Below, in pieces: positions 24,981-32,615 of a stretch of DNA of 33,048 bases. The DNA comes from an uncultured Acidobacteriota bacterium. GTDB lineage: Bacteria > Acidobacteriota > Vicinamibacteria > Vicinamibacterales > UBA2999. The notes under the pieces are model-generated. The model saw only the letters and a program-made list of their open reading frames with translations. It was not told where the DNA came from and ran no database searches. Every line of letters starts with the position of its first letter. The first letter of the stretch is position 1. The position numbers and the translations under genes are program-made. The stretch spans positions 1-33,048 of the forward strand of contig CADEDM010000033.1 in NCBI GenBank assembly GCA_902826065.1, in the 5' to 3' direction.

Positions 24981-26335
24981 CACTTCTTCGCCTCCGGCAT
25001 CACCGTCAGCTCCACGCGGCGGTCGCGCGGCAGGAACGTGCCCACGGCCGACGAGATGTCGGCCGGATCGAGCGCGCGGTAGCGGGCCATGTCTTCCTCG
25101 AAGTAGTCGGGCGTGCCGGTGGCCGTGTAGTAGGCGTTCATCAGGTCGGCCTTGCCGTACATCCCGCCCACGCGCTCGGCCCGGCGCAGGAACGACGCCT
25201 CGATCTGGTTGCGCACGCGCTCCATCTCGCGCGCCTCGGGTGGCGCGCCGGCGAGCCGATCGATCTCCTCGTCGACGATCGTCCGAATCTCGCCCAGGTC
25301 CTTGCCGGGCCGCGCCGTCACCACGACCATGAAGACGCTGCCCAGCGCCTGTGACTGCTGGTAGGCGCTGACGTCCTGCGCGATCTGCAGGTCGTAGACC
25401 AGGCGCTTGTAGAGGCGCGAGTTCTTGCCGCCGGCGAGCAGCGACGAGACGACGTCGAGGGCGGCGTCGCCGGGGCGATACGTCCCCGGCGTGAGCCAGC
25501 CCAGATAGAGCCGCGGCAACTGCACGCGGTCGGTCATCGACTTCTTCGTCACGCCGGTGAGCATCGCCGCCGGTGGCGCCACCGGCATCACCGGCTTGCC
25601 GCGCGGGATCTCGTTGAACCACTTCTCGACCATCGCCCTGGTCTTCACCGGGTCGATGTCGCCGCCGATGACGAGGCTGGCGTTGTTGGGCGCGTAGTAG
25701 GTGCGGAAGAACTCCTGCACGTCCTCGTGGCTGGCGGCCGTCAGGTCTTCCATCGAGCCGATCGTCGACCAGCTGTAGGGGTGGCCGGGCGGGAACAGCA
25801 TCGCGTCGAGTTCGAGCTCCGCCATGCCGTAGGGCCGGTTCTCGTAGCTCTGACGACGCTCGTTCTTCACGACGTCGCGCTGGCCGTCGACGCGGGCCGG
25901 CGTCATCGTGTCGAGCAGATAGCCCATGCGGTCCGACTCGAGGAACAGCATGAGGTCCAGCGCGCTCGACGGGCCGTCGATGTAGTAGTTGGTGCGGTCC
26001 ACGGTGGTGGAGCCGTTGTTGTTGGCGCCGGCGCCCTCGAGCCACGTGTCGAACGACCCCTCCGGGACGTTCTTCGATCCCTCGAACATCAGGTGCTCGA
26101 AGAGGTGCGCGAAGCCGGTGCGGCCGGGCTTCTCGCTGCCCGAGCCCACGTGGTACCAGACGTTCACCGTGACGATGGGCACACTGGCGTCGCGGTGCAG
26201 GATCACGTGCAGGCCGTTGGCGAGGGTGAACTCCGTGTACGGGACGGCCAGCCGCGCCGGGCCCTGCGCGCCGGCCGGGGCCGCCGCCACCGCCACGATC
26301 GCCGCAGCCACGAGCGCGCGAATCGTCGATCTCAT
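24980..26335 (-). CDS. M16-family zinc peptidase (active subunit)
   Basis: 451 residues with a signal peptide (MRSTIRALVAAAIVAVAAAPAGA). The inverted zinc motif HLFEH is at 77-81 with catalytic E80, and the third ligand is E159 in VVKNERRQSYENRPYG; all are present. The C-terminal half has GGKNSRLYKRLVYD, the usual substrate-contact area. It is a periplasmic or secreted M16B metallopeptidase that likely degrades peptides together with the inactive partner encoded next. The start at 26335 is chosen for the signal peptide and the TACACT box seven bases upstream. Confidence 0.94.
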   Translation of the reverse strand: MRSTIRALVAAAIVAVAAAPAGAQGPARLAVPYTEFTLANGLHVILHRDASVPIVTVNVWYHVGSGSEKPGRTGFAHLFEHLMFEGSKNVPEGSFDTWLEGAGANNNGSTTVDRTNYYIDGPSSALDLMLFLESDRMGYLLDTMTPARVDGQRDVVKNERRQSYENRPYGMAELELDAMLFPPGHPYSWSTIGSMEDLTAASHEDVQEFFRTYYAPNNASLVIGGDIDPVKTRAMVEKWFNEIPRGKPVMPVAPPAAMLTGVTKKSMTDRVQLPRLYLGWLTPGTYRPGDAALDVVSSLLAGGKNSRLYKRLVYDLQIAQDVSAYQQSQALGSVFMVVVTARPGKDLGEIRTIVDEEIDRLAGAPPEAREMERVRNQIEASFLRRAERVGGMYGKADLMNAYYTATGTPDYFEEDMARYRALDPADISSAVGTFLPRDRRVELTVMPEAKK

Positions 26336-26342
26336 AGCGGCC

Positions 26343-26348
26343 AGTGTA
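26343..26348 (-). promoter_or_regulatory. -10 box (TACACT) for the M16 peptidase operon
   Basis: TACACT on the minus strand ends seven bases before the ATG at 26335, leaving no space for a ribosome site. The -35 region is weak. Confidence 0.45.
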
Positions 26349-26370
26349 GCGCCTGACCGTGCGACCCGGT

Positions 26371-26394
26371 CCCTGGTCCCCGGCCCCTGGTCCC
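26371..26394. repeat. Short direct repeat CCCTGGTCCC
   Basis: Two copies, 26371-26380 and 26385-26394, in the 87-base gap between the divergent M16 and purE genes. Possibly a simple duplication; no function is evident. Confidence 0.4.
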
Positions 26395-26422
26395 TGCGTT
26401 TTGGTAAGCTCTTCCCTCCGCC

Positions 26423-26908
26423 ATGCCCGCGCCACTCGTCGCCGTCATCATGGGCTCGAAATCCGACTGGGACACGATGTCGCACGCGGCCGCGGCGCTC
26501 GATGAGCTGGGCGTGCCGTACGAGACGCACGTCGTGTCGGCGCACCGCACGCCGGTGTGGATGGCCGAGTTCGCGCAGGGCGCGGAAGCACGCGGCCTCG
26601 AGGTGATCGTGGCCGGCGCCGGCGGCGCGGCTCACCTGCCCGGGATGGTCGCGGCGCACACCGTGCTGCCGGTGCTGGGCGTGCCGGTGCAGAGCGCGGC
26701 GCTGCAGGGCCTCGACTCCCTGCTCTCGATCGTGCAGATGCCCGGCGGCGTGCCGGTGGGCACGCTGGCCATCGGCAAGGCCGGCGCGCGCAACGCCGGG
26801 TTGCTCGCCGCCGCGATCCTCGCCACGTCGCGTCCCGACCTCCGGCAGCGTCTGCACGCGTTCCGCGAGGCGCAGACGGCCGCCGTGCGCGGCGACGCGT
26901 TGCCGTGA
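26423..26908 (+). CDS. purE: N5-carboxyaminoimidazole ribonucleotide mutase
   Basis: 161 residues, normal for class I PurE. Motifs: GSKSDWDT (11-18), VVSAHRTP (38-44 region) and [12 protein letters not shown] (64-75), which build the nucleotide and CO2-transfer site. It converts N5-CAIR to CAIR in purine synthesis, using the product of PurK. The stop overlaps the GTG start of purK by four bases, so both are made together. Confidence 0.97.
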   Translation: MPAPLVAVIMGSKSDWDTMSHAAAALDELGVPYETHVVSAHRTPVWMAEFAQGAEARGLEVIVAGAGGAAHLPGMVAAHTVLPVLGVPVQSAALQGLDSLLSIVQMPGGVPVGTLAIGKAGARNAGLLAAAILATSRPDLRQRLHAFREAQTAAVRGDALP

Positions 26909-28038
26909 ACAAGATCGTCCTGCCCGGCGCCACGCTGGGCGTCCTGGGCAGCGGGCAGCTCGGGCGCATGTTCGCGATCGCGGCCCGGCGCATGGGCTAT
27001 CGGGTCCACACGTTCTCACCCGGCATCGACACGCCCACCGGCCAGGTCGCCGACGTCGAGATCGACGCCGACTACGACGACCTCGACGCGATCCGCACCT
27101 TCGCCCGCGGCGTCGACGTGATCACGTTCGAGTTCGAGAACGTCTCGACCGCCGCCGCCGATGCCGCGGCCGAGATCGTGCCGGTGCGGCCGAGCGGACA
27201 CGCGCTGCACATCACGCAGCAGCGCGCCCGCGAGAAGGCGTTCCTGGCGTTGAAGGGCTTCCCGGTCACGCCGTTCGAGTCGGTGGCGTCGTTCGAAGAG
27301 CTCACGGCCGCGGTCGGCCGCGTCGGGCTGCCGGCGATCCTCAAGACCGCCAGCTTCGGCTACGACGGCAAAGGGCAGCACCGGCTGACCGCGCCGGAAG
27401 ACGGCGAGGCCGTGTGGGCGCTGGTGGGGCATCAGCCGGCGATCCTCGAGCGCGTGGTCGAGTTCACGATGGAGTTCTCCGTCGTCGCGGTGCGCGGTCT
27501 CGACGGCGCGTTCGCGCACTACGGCGCCATCGAGAACCGGCACCGCCATCACATCCTCGATCTCTCGATTGCGCCCGCGCGCATGCCGGAGGCGTCCGCG
27601 GCCGACGCCATCGCCGTGACGCGCGCGATCATGGAGGAACTCGAGTACGTGGGCGTGCTGTGCGTCGAGTTCTTCCTCACCGGCGACGGCCGCATCCTCG
27701 TCAACGAGATCGCGCCGCGGCCGCACAACTCGGGCCATCTCACGTTCGACGCCTGCGTCACCAGTCAATTCGAGCAGCAGGTCCGCGCGATCTGCGGCCT
27801 GCCGCTGGGCGCCACCACGCAGCTGCGGCCAGCGGCCATGGCCAACCTGCTCGGCGACGTGTGGCGGCAGGGCGAGCCGAGGTGGGCGGCGGCCCTCGAA
27901 GTGCCGGATGTGAAGCTGCATCTCTACGGCAAGGGTCGAGCGCTGCCAGGCAGGAAGATGGGCCACCTGACGGCACTGGCCGACACGACCGACCTGGCCG
28001 TGCAGCACGTGCTCGCCGCGCGCGACGTGCTCAGTTGA
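26905..28038 (+). CDS. purK: N5-carboxyaminoimidazole ribonucleotide synthase
   Basis: 377 residues, an ATP-grasp enzyme. The N-terminus has [11 protein letters not shown] (12-22), then TFEFENV, the ATP-grasp core [14 protein letters not shown], and the metal-binding C-terminal [25 protein letters not shown]. It makes N5-CAIR from AIR, bicarbonate and ATP, feeding PurE. The start is GTG at 26905 inside the purE stop region (GTGA overlap). Confidence 0.97.
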   Translation: MNKIVLPGATLGVLGSGQLGRMFAIAARRMGYRVHTFSPGIDTPTGQVADVEIDADYDDLDAIRTFARGVDVITFEFENVSTAAADAAAEIVPVRPSGHALHITQQRAREKAFLALKGFPVTPFESVASFEELTAAVGRVGLPAILKTASFGYDGKGQHRLTAPEDGEAVWALVGHQPAILERVVEFTMEFSVVAVRGLDGAFAHYGAIENRHRHHILDLSIAPARMPEASAADAIAVTRAIMEELEYVGVLCVEFFLTGDGRILVNEIAPRPHNSGHLTFDACVTSQFEQQVRAICGLPLGATTQLRPAAMANLLGDVWRQGEPRWAAALEVPDVKLHLYGKGRALPGRKMGHLTALADTTDLAVQHVLAARDVLS

Positions 28039-28060
28039 TCATTCCCGCCAGGACGCATTC

Positions 28061-28810
28061 GTGAACCCATCGTCGATCGTCGTCTTCACCGACGGCGCTG
28101 CCAAGCGCAATCCCGGCCCGGGTGGCTGGGGCGTCGTCATCGTCACGCCCGACGGGCACGTCACCGAGCTCGGCGGCGGCGCGGCGCACACCACCAACAA
28201 CAAGATGGAGCTCACGGGCGCGATCGAGGCGCTGGCCGAGCTCGAGCACGTCGACGGCCGGCTCGCCATCTACACCGATTCCACCTATGTCATCCAGGGC
28301 ATCGAGTCGTGGGTGCACAACTGGAAGCGCCGCGGCTGGAAGACGGCGACCGGCGGCGACGTGCTGAATCGCGACCTGTGGGAGGCGCTGTCGGGTCTGG
28401 TGAGCGCGCGCCCGCCACGCTCGATCTCGTGGCACTACGTCCGCGGTCACGTCGGCATTCCCGGCAACGAGCGCGTCGACGCGATTGCCGATGCCTTCGC
28501 CGTGAAGGGGCGCGCGGAGCTCTACGTCGGCCCGCTGCTCGGCTATCCGATCGCCATTCTCGATCTGCCCGACGACACGTCGGTACCGGCGCGCACCAAG
28601 TCCGCCGCGCCGGGGTCCAGCTCGAAGTCGAAGGGCCCGGCCTACTCGTACCTGAGCGTCGTCGACGGCCGGCCGATGCGGCACAGCACGTGGGCCGACT
28701 GCGAGCAGCGGGTGAAAGGACGATCCGGCGCGCGCTTCAAGAAAGCCGTCAGCAGCGACGACCAGGCGGCGATTCTCAGGGCCTGGGGCTTCGACCCCGG
28801 CGCCGTCTAG
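28061..28810 (+). CDS. rnhA: Ribonuclease HI with C-terminal viroplasmin-like domain
   Basis: 249 residues, about 95 longer than E. coli RNase HI. The catalytic domain (about 5-150) has D11 (FTDGAAKRNPG), E50 (NNKMELTG), D73 (YTDSTYV), H130 (RGHVGIPGN) and D140 (ERVDAIAD), so it should cut RNA in RNA-DNA hybrids. After a Ser/Lys/Pro linker (about 172-194), the C-terminal segment YSYLSVVDGRPMRHSTWADC and then QRVKGRSGARFKK resembles the Cauli_VI/viroplasmin domain, which binds hybrids and is usually N-terminal in eukaryotic and bacterial RNase H1. The start is GTG, 22 bases after purK. The 3' end overlaps the convergent MarR gene by 35 bases. Confidence 0.94.
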   Translation: MNPSSIVVFTDGAAKRNPGPGGWGVVIVTPDGHVTELGGGAAHTTNNKMELTGAIEALAELEHVDGRLAIYTDSTYVIQGIESWVHNWKRRGWKTATGGDVLNRDLWEALSGLVSARPPRSISWHYVRGHVGIPGNERVDAIADAFAVKGRAELYVGPLLGYPIAILDLPDDTSVPARTKSAAPGSSSKSKGPAYSYLSVVDGRPMRHSTWADCEQRVKGRSGARFKKAVSSDDQAAILRAWGFDPGAV

Positions 28811-29324
28811 CCTCGGCGCGGCCCGCGCCGGCGCCGCGCTGCGGGGCGCCGGACGCCGTCCACCCGACGAGCACCGGCAGCAAGTCCGAGAGCGTGTCGC
28901 GCAGATGCTTCACGCGCGCGCGCCCCAGCCGCTCGCCCAGCGCCGCCTCGTAGAACGCCAGCACGCCCCGCCCGTGGTCGTAGGCCGATGCGCCTGACGG
29001 CGTGAGGCGCACGAGACGGCCCCGCCCATCCGCGGGATCCGGGACGAGCTCGACGAACCCGCGTCCCGCCAGGTCCGCCAGGGACTGGCCGACGGCCTGC
29101 TTGCTGACGTCGATGCGGCGCGCCAGCTCCGTGGGCCGGATGCCGTCGCGGCTCAGGTGCGGCAGCAAGCGGACCAGCGCCGGCGTGAGCACGCGGGCGC
29201 CCGCCTCGCGGTTCACCTCGGCCTGGGCGATCTCGTCGAGCAGCCGGGCGCATTCGAACAGCAGGGGGCCGAGGCCGGGAGCGGATGACGGCACGGGTGC
29301 ACGGCGGGACACGGCCGACAGCAT
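28776..29324 (-). CDS. MarR-family transcriptional regulator
   Basis: 182 residues. The winged helix-turn-helix spans about 61-108 (IRPTELARRIDVSKQAVGQSL, then a wing LVPDPADGRGRLVRLT). The C-terminus is Arg-rich. It is divergent from the alpha/beta hydrolase gene, and the 68-base gap holds two copies of GTCAA-N6-TTGAC. It probably represses itself and the hydrolase until an aromatic or halogenated ligand binds; that ligand is inferred only from the MarR family and neighbour. Confidence 0.92.
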   Translation of the reverse strand: MLSAVSRRAPVPSSAPGLGPLLFECARLLDEIAQAEVNREAGARVLTPALVRLLPHLSRDGIRPTELARRIDVSKQAVGQSLADLAGRGFVELVPDPADGRGRLVRLTPSGASAYDHGRGVLAFYEAALGERLGRARVKHLRDTLSDLLPVLVGWTASGAPQRGAGAGRAEARRRRGRSPRP

Positions 29325-29344
29325 GCGGCGGGCCCGGCCATGTC

Positions 29345-29384
29345 GTCAAGCGATATTGACGACATATCGTCAATCGTGATTGAC
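29345..29384. promoter_or_regulatory. Doubled MarR-type operator
   Basis: Two copies of the palindromic pattern GTCAA-N6-TTGAC at 29345-29360 and 29369-29384, starting 24 bp apart. Between them the inner half-sites also form a perfect ATTGACGA/TCGTCAAT repeat (29355-29374). The cluster ends eight bases before the hydrolase ATG and sits 20 bases from the MarR start. Confidence 0.7.
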
Positions 29385-29392
29385 TACCACTC

Positions 29393-30274
29393 ATGCCGCC
29401 CGCCGTGCCCGACTGGCTCGACCGCGCCGCCTGGCCCTTCGTCGCGCGCGGAGTCGAGACCGGCGACGGCGTCCAGCACTACGTCGATGAAGGGCAGGGG
29501 CCTGCGGTGATGCTCGTGCACGGCACGCCCACGTGGGCCTTCGAGTGGCGCCACGTGATCGCGGGCCTGCGTGGTGGCCATCGCGTCGTCGCGCCCGACC
29601 ACCTCGGCTTCGGGCTGTCCGATCGCCCGGCCGCGGCGCGGTACCGGCCCGAAGACCACGCGCGCCGGTTCCGGCGCTTCATGGACCTCGTCTGCCCCGA
29701 CGGTCCCGTCACGCTGGTGGTCCACGACTTCGGCGGTCCGATCGCGCTCGACTGGGCGCTCGACCACCCCCACCGGCTCGCCCACCTCGTGATCACGAAC
29801 TCCTGGATGTGGCCGTTCGACGACGACCCGTCGATGCGGCGCAAGGCGGCGATGGCGGGCGGTGCGCTGGGACGCTGGCTCTATCGCCGCTTGAACGCGT
29901 CACTGCGGCTCATCATGCCGTCGGCCTACGGCGACCGCCGCAAGCTGACCCCGGCCATCCACGCGCAGTACCTCGCCGTGTTCCCCGACGCTGACGCCCG
30001 CGAGCGCGTGCTGTTCTCACTGGCGCAGGCGCTGCTGGGCTCGAGCGCGTTCTACGCGGACCTGTGGCGGCGTCGGGACCGCCTGGCCGGCGTGGACGTG
30101 CAGCTGCTGTGGGGCACCCGCGACTCCGCGTTCCCGCGGGCGATGCTTGAGCGCTGGATCGACGCCGTCCCGCACGCCGTCGTGACACGGTTCGACGACG
30201 CCGGCCACTGGCCGCACGAGGAGTCGCCCGCGGAATACGTGGAGGCGGTGCGGCGGCTCAGCGCCGCGGACTGA
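29393..30274 (+). CDS. Alpha/beta hydrolase, haloalkane-dehalogenase-like
   Basis: 293 residues. Oxyanion-hole motif HGTPTWAFEWR (43-53), nucleophile elbow VVHDFGGP with D112 as nucleophile, likely acid D244 (LLWGTRDSAFP) and base H272 (AGHWPHEE). An Asp nucleophile marks the haloalkane dehalogenase/epoxide hydrolase branch. The position that holds the halide-binding Asn or Glu in dehalogenases (HGN/EPT) is Thr here, and the Trp after the nucleophile is Phe, so dehalogenase activity is doubtful. Under likely control of the divergent MarR protein. It overlaps the convergent reductase gene by 17 bases. Confidence 0.88.
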   Translation: MPPAVPDWLDRAAWPFVARGVETGDGVQHYVDEGQGPAVMLVHGTPTWAFEWRHVIAGLRGGHRVVAPDHLGFGLSDRPAAARYRPEDHARRFRRFMDLVCPDGPVTLVVHDFGGPIALDWALDHPHRLAHLVITNSWMWPFDDDPSMRRKAAMAGGALGRWLYRRLNASLRLIMPSAYGDRRKLTPAIHAQYLAVFPDADARERVLFSLAQALLGSSAFYADLWRRRDRLAGVDVQLLWGTRDSAFPRAMLERWIDAVPHAVVTRFDDAGHWPHEESPAEYVEAVRRLSAAD

Positions 30275-30803
30275 CCACCGCGTAGTGGAGCTGCACGACG
30301 CCGTCCGGGAACGGCTGCGCCCTGACCAGGCGAAGCGTCACGTCGCGGTGACGCGCCGACAACAGCGGGATGCCGGTGCCGATGAACGTCGGCACGACCG
30401 TGAGGATGCACTCGTCGATCTCCCCCTCGTCGAGAAACGCCGCGATGATGTCGCCGCCGCCCATCATCCAGATGTCCTTGCCCGGTCGCGCGCGCATCCC
30501 CTCCGCGAAGGCCGTGATGCTTTCGGTCACGAACCGCACACCGGCCGGCACCCGCGCCGGCGCCGGATGCCGCGAGAACACATAGTGCTCGGTCGCGCCG
30601 CCGAACCGCGCGCCCAGCTCCAGGCTGCGATCGAACGTCTTGCGCCCGAGAATCTTGGCGTCGATGGATCGCTCGAACTCCGGCAGGCCGTAGAACCCGG
30701 GCGGTGCCGGCCGCCCGATCAGCCAGTCGAGATCGCCGTCGGGGCGCGCGACGAAGCCATCGGCGCTGGTCGCGAGATTGACGATGATTTTTCGCCCGGG
30801 CAC
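30258..30803 (-). CDS. RibD C-terminal/dihydrofolate reductase-like protein
   Basis: 181 residues from a GTG start at 30803. The N-terminus IIVNLATSADGFVARPDGDLDWL and the glycine-rich IWMMGGGDI (111-119) are the family's nicotinamide-nucleotide-binding hallmarks. These are cytoplasmic, NADPH-dependent reductases of unassigned substrate related to RibD and DHFR. It stands alone, with its end overlapping the hydrolase gene by 17 bases. A TATAGT box (30812-30817, minus strand) eight bases upstream is a possible -10. Confidence 0.9.
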   Translation of the reverse strand: MPGRKIIVNLATSADGFVARPDGDLDWLIGRPAPPGFYGLPEFERSIDAKILGRKTFDRSLELGARFGGATEHYVFSRHPAPARVPAGVRFVTESITAFAEGMRARPGKDIWMMGGGDIIAAFLDEGEIDECILTVVPTFIGTGIPLLSARHRDVTLRLVRAQPFPDGVVQLHYAVVSPRR

Positions 30804-30858
30804 GGGCCGGAACTATATCGAAACTGGCTGGCGCCGATCGGAGCGGAACCCGTAGCGG

Positions 30859-31602
30859 CTATTCCCAGCGAAACACGCGCGACGCCAGCGCGCTGCAGAC
30901 GACCGCGGTGGCGAAGAGCGCCGCCACGTCGCCCAGGTGCGTCGTCCACGGCTGGCCGAGCCAGATGCCCTGCATCAGCGACACGGCGTGCGTGAATGGC
31001 AAGACCTGCGCGATCCGCTGCAGCATCGGTGGAAAGGCCTCTACCGGCACGAACAGCCCCGACACCCCGACCATCGGATACAGCACGAGCGCGCCCAGGG
31101 GTTGTGCGAAGCGAGCGGTCGGGACGAAGCTCGCCAGCAGGAAGCCGAGCGACAGGAGGCACGCGGTGGCGTAGAGCAGGGCCGCCCCGAAGCTCACCAT
31201 CGACACGCCCTCCGGCAGCGCGACGAACCGGCGGCCGGCCAGCGCGAGCACCACCAGCGTGACGGCGGTGAGCGCCAGCTTCACCAGCACGTGCGCCATC
31301 AGGATCGTCAGCGGCCTGAGCGGCGTGGCGCGCAGCCGCTTCAGGATGCCGCCCTCGCGGTAGATGGCGATGATCGTCATCAGCGACAGCACCGCCGTGA
31401 TGGTCATGAACGTCGCGGCCAGCACCGGCAGGCCGGTGCGTGCGAACTCGCTGCCGGCGAAGCGCTGCGGCGCGATGCTCGTTCCCGCCAGGTTGGCGCC
31501 GAAGAACACCAGCGCCGGCACCGCCAGCGTGCCGAAGGCGCCCATCGGCTCGCGCAGGAAGACTTTCAGTTCCAGCCAGGCGAGGTGCCAGAGTCCGCGC
31601 AT
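30859..31602 (-). CDS. ABC-2 type transporter permease
   Basis: 247 residues with six predicted membrane helices, the ABC-2 (DrrB/YadH) arrangement. The first cytoplasmic segment is LAWLELKVFLREPMGAF and the family motif REGGILKRLRATPL sits after the second helix. It pairs with the ATPase encoded nine bases upstream to form an inner-membrane exporter of unknown substrate; relatives export drugs, lipids or polysaccharide. Confidence 0.92.
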   Translation of the reverse strand: MRGLWHLAWLELKVFLREPMGAFGTLAVPALVFFGANLAGTSIAPQRFAGSEFARTGLPVLAATFMTITAVLSLMTIIAIYREGGILKRLRATPLRPLTILMAHVLVKLALTAVTLVVLALAGRRFVALPEGVSMVSFGAALLYATACLLSLGFLLASFVPTARFAQPLGALVLYPMVGVSGLFVPVEAFPPMLQRIAQVLPFTHAVSLMQGIWLGQPWTTHLGDVAALFATAVVCSALASRVFRWE

Positions 31603-31611
31603 CGGGTCGCC

Positions 31612-32547
31612 TCAGTCGCGAATCGAGTGGCCGGTGAGCGCGAGGAACACATCCTCGAGCGTGGGCGTGACGGCGCGGAAGTCACTGACGCGCATCCCGT
31701 GGGCCGAGACACATTGGATCACGGCCGTGGTGAGGTCGTCGTTCTGGCCTTCGATCTCGTAGCGCCCGTCGACCAGGTTCACCCGCGAGACGCCCGGGAT
31801 CGACCCGAAGCGGATGGCCGCGTCGGCGGCGTCGGTGGCGACCACGACGAGACGATCGGGGCAGTGCCGCGACACCAGTCGGGCCGGCGTGTCGACGTCG
31901 ATCACCCGGCCGCTGTCCATGATCGCCACGCGATCGCAGAGCCGTTCGGCCTCCTCCATCAGGTGCGTGGTGAGGAACACGGTCTTGCCCCGCTCACGGA
32001 TGCCGCGCACCAGATCCCAGATGGCCCGTCGCGCCTGCGGATCGAGGCCGGTGGTGAGTTCGTCGAGGAAGACCACATCGGGCTCGTTCACGAGCGCCAG
32101 CGCGATGAAGAGCCGCTGCTGCTGGCCGCCCGACAACGTCATGAACCAGGCGTCTCGCTTCTCGGCCAGGCCGAGCTGCGCCAGCAGGCGATCGCCGTCG
32201 GCGGCGGGCCGGTCGTACAACGCCGCCCACAGGTGCATCGCCTCCCGCACCGTGATGCGCTTCTGCAGGTGCGACTGCTGCAGCTGCACGCCGATCCGCG
32301 GCTGCAATTGCGCCGCGTCGCGCAGCGGGTCGAGGTCCAGCACGGCGATCGTGCCGCCGTCGGCGCGGCGCACGCCCTCCACGCATTCCATCGTGGTGGT
32401 CTTGCCGGCGCCGTTGGGCCCGACCAGCCCGAAGATCTCGCCCTTCAGCACCTCGAACGACGCGTTCGCGACGGCGACGAGCGAGCCGTAGGTCTTGCGC
32501 AGCCCGTCGACCTTGATGACGGCGCGGCGGGACGTCGGCTCGGACAC
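31612..32547 (-). CDS. ABC transporter ATP-binding protein (DrrA-like)
   Basis: 311 residues from a GTG at 32547. Walker A GPNGAGKTT (43-51), signature LSGGQQQR (138-145), Walker B VVFLDE with E163, and switch H195. In the D-loop the usual EPT is ELT (163-165), a known minor variant. A C-terminal regulatory part of about 90 residues follows, as in DrrA-type ATPases. It drives the permease gene that follows. Confidence 0.94.
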   Translation of the reverse strand: MSEPTSRRAVIKVDGLRKTYGSLVAVANASFEVLKGEIFGLVGPNGAGKTTTMECVEGVRRADGGTIAVLDLDPLRDAAQLQPRIGVQLQQSHLQKRITVREAMHLWAALYDRPAADGDRLLAQLGLAEKRDAWFMTLSGGQQQRLFIALALVNEPDVVFLDELTTGLDPQARRAIWDLVRGIRERGKTVFLTTHLMEEAERLCDRVAIMDSGRVIDVDTPARLVSRHCPDRLVVVATDAADAAIRFGSIPGVSRVNLVDGRYEIEGQNDDLTTAVIQCVSAHGMRVSDFRAVTPTLEDVFLALTGHSIRD

Positions 32548-32553
32548 GTTCCC

Positions 32554-32559
32554 AGTCTA
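32554..32559 (-). promoter_or_regulatory. Possible -10 box (TAGACT) for the ABC-2 operon
   Basis: TAGACT on the minus strand ends six bases before the GTG at 32547, fitting a leaderless mRNA. Confidence 0.4.
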
Positions 32560-32593
32560 CTCACGTCACCCGTGTCCGCACTGGGTGGGAAAA

Positions 32594-32614
32594 CCCGCGT
32601 GCTATAAACGCGGG
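32594..32614. promoter_or_regulatory. Palindrome enclosing a TATAAA box before the M14 peptidase gene
   Basis: CCCGCGT (32594-32600) and ACGCGGG (32608-32614) are perfect 7-bp inverted arms around a 7-base spacer. TATAAA (32603-32608) runs through the spacer into the right arm, and the ATG follows at 32616. It could be an operator over the -10, or an mRNA hairpin if transcription begins further upstream. Confidence 0.4.
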
Positions 32615-32615
32615 C

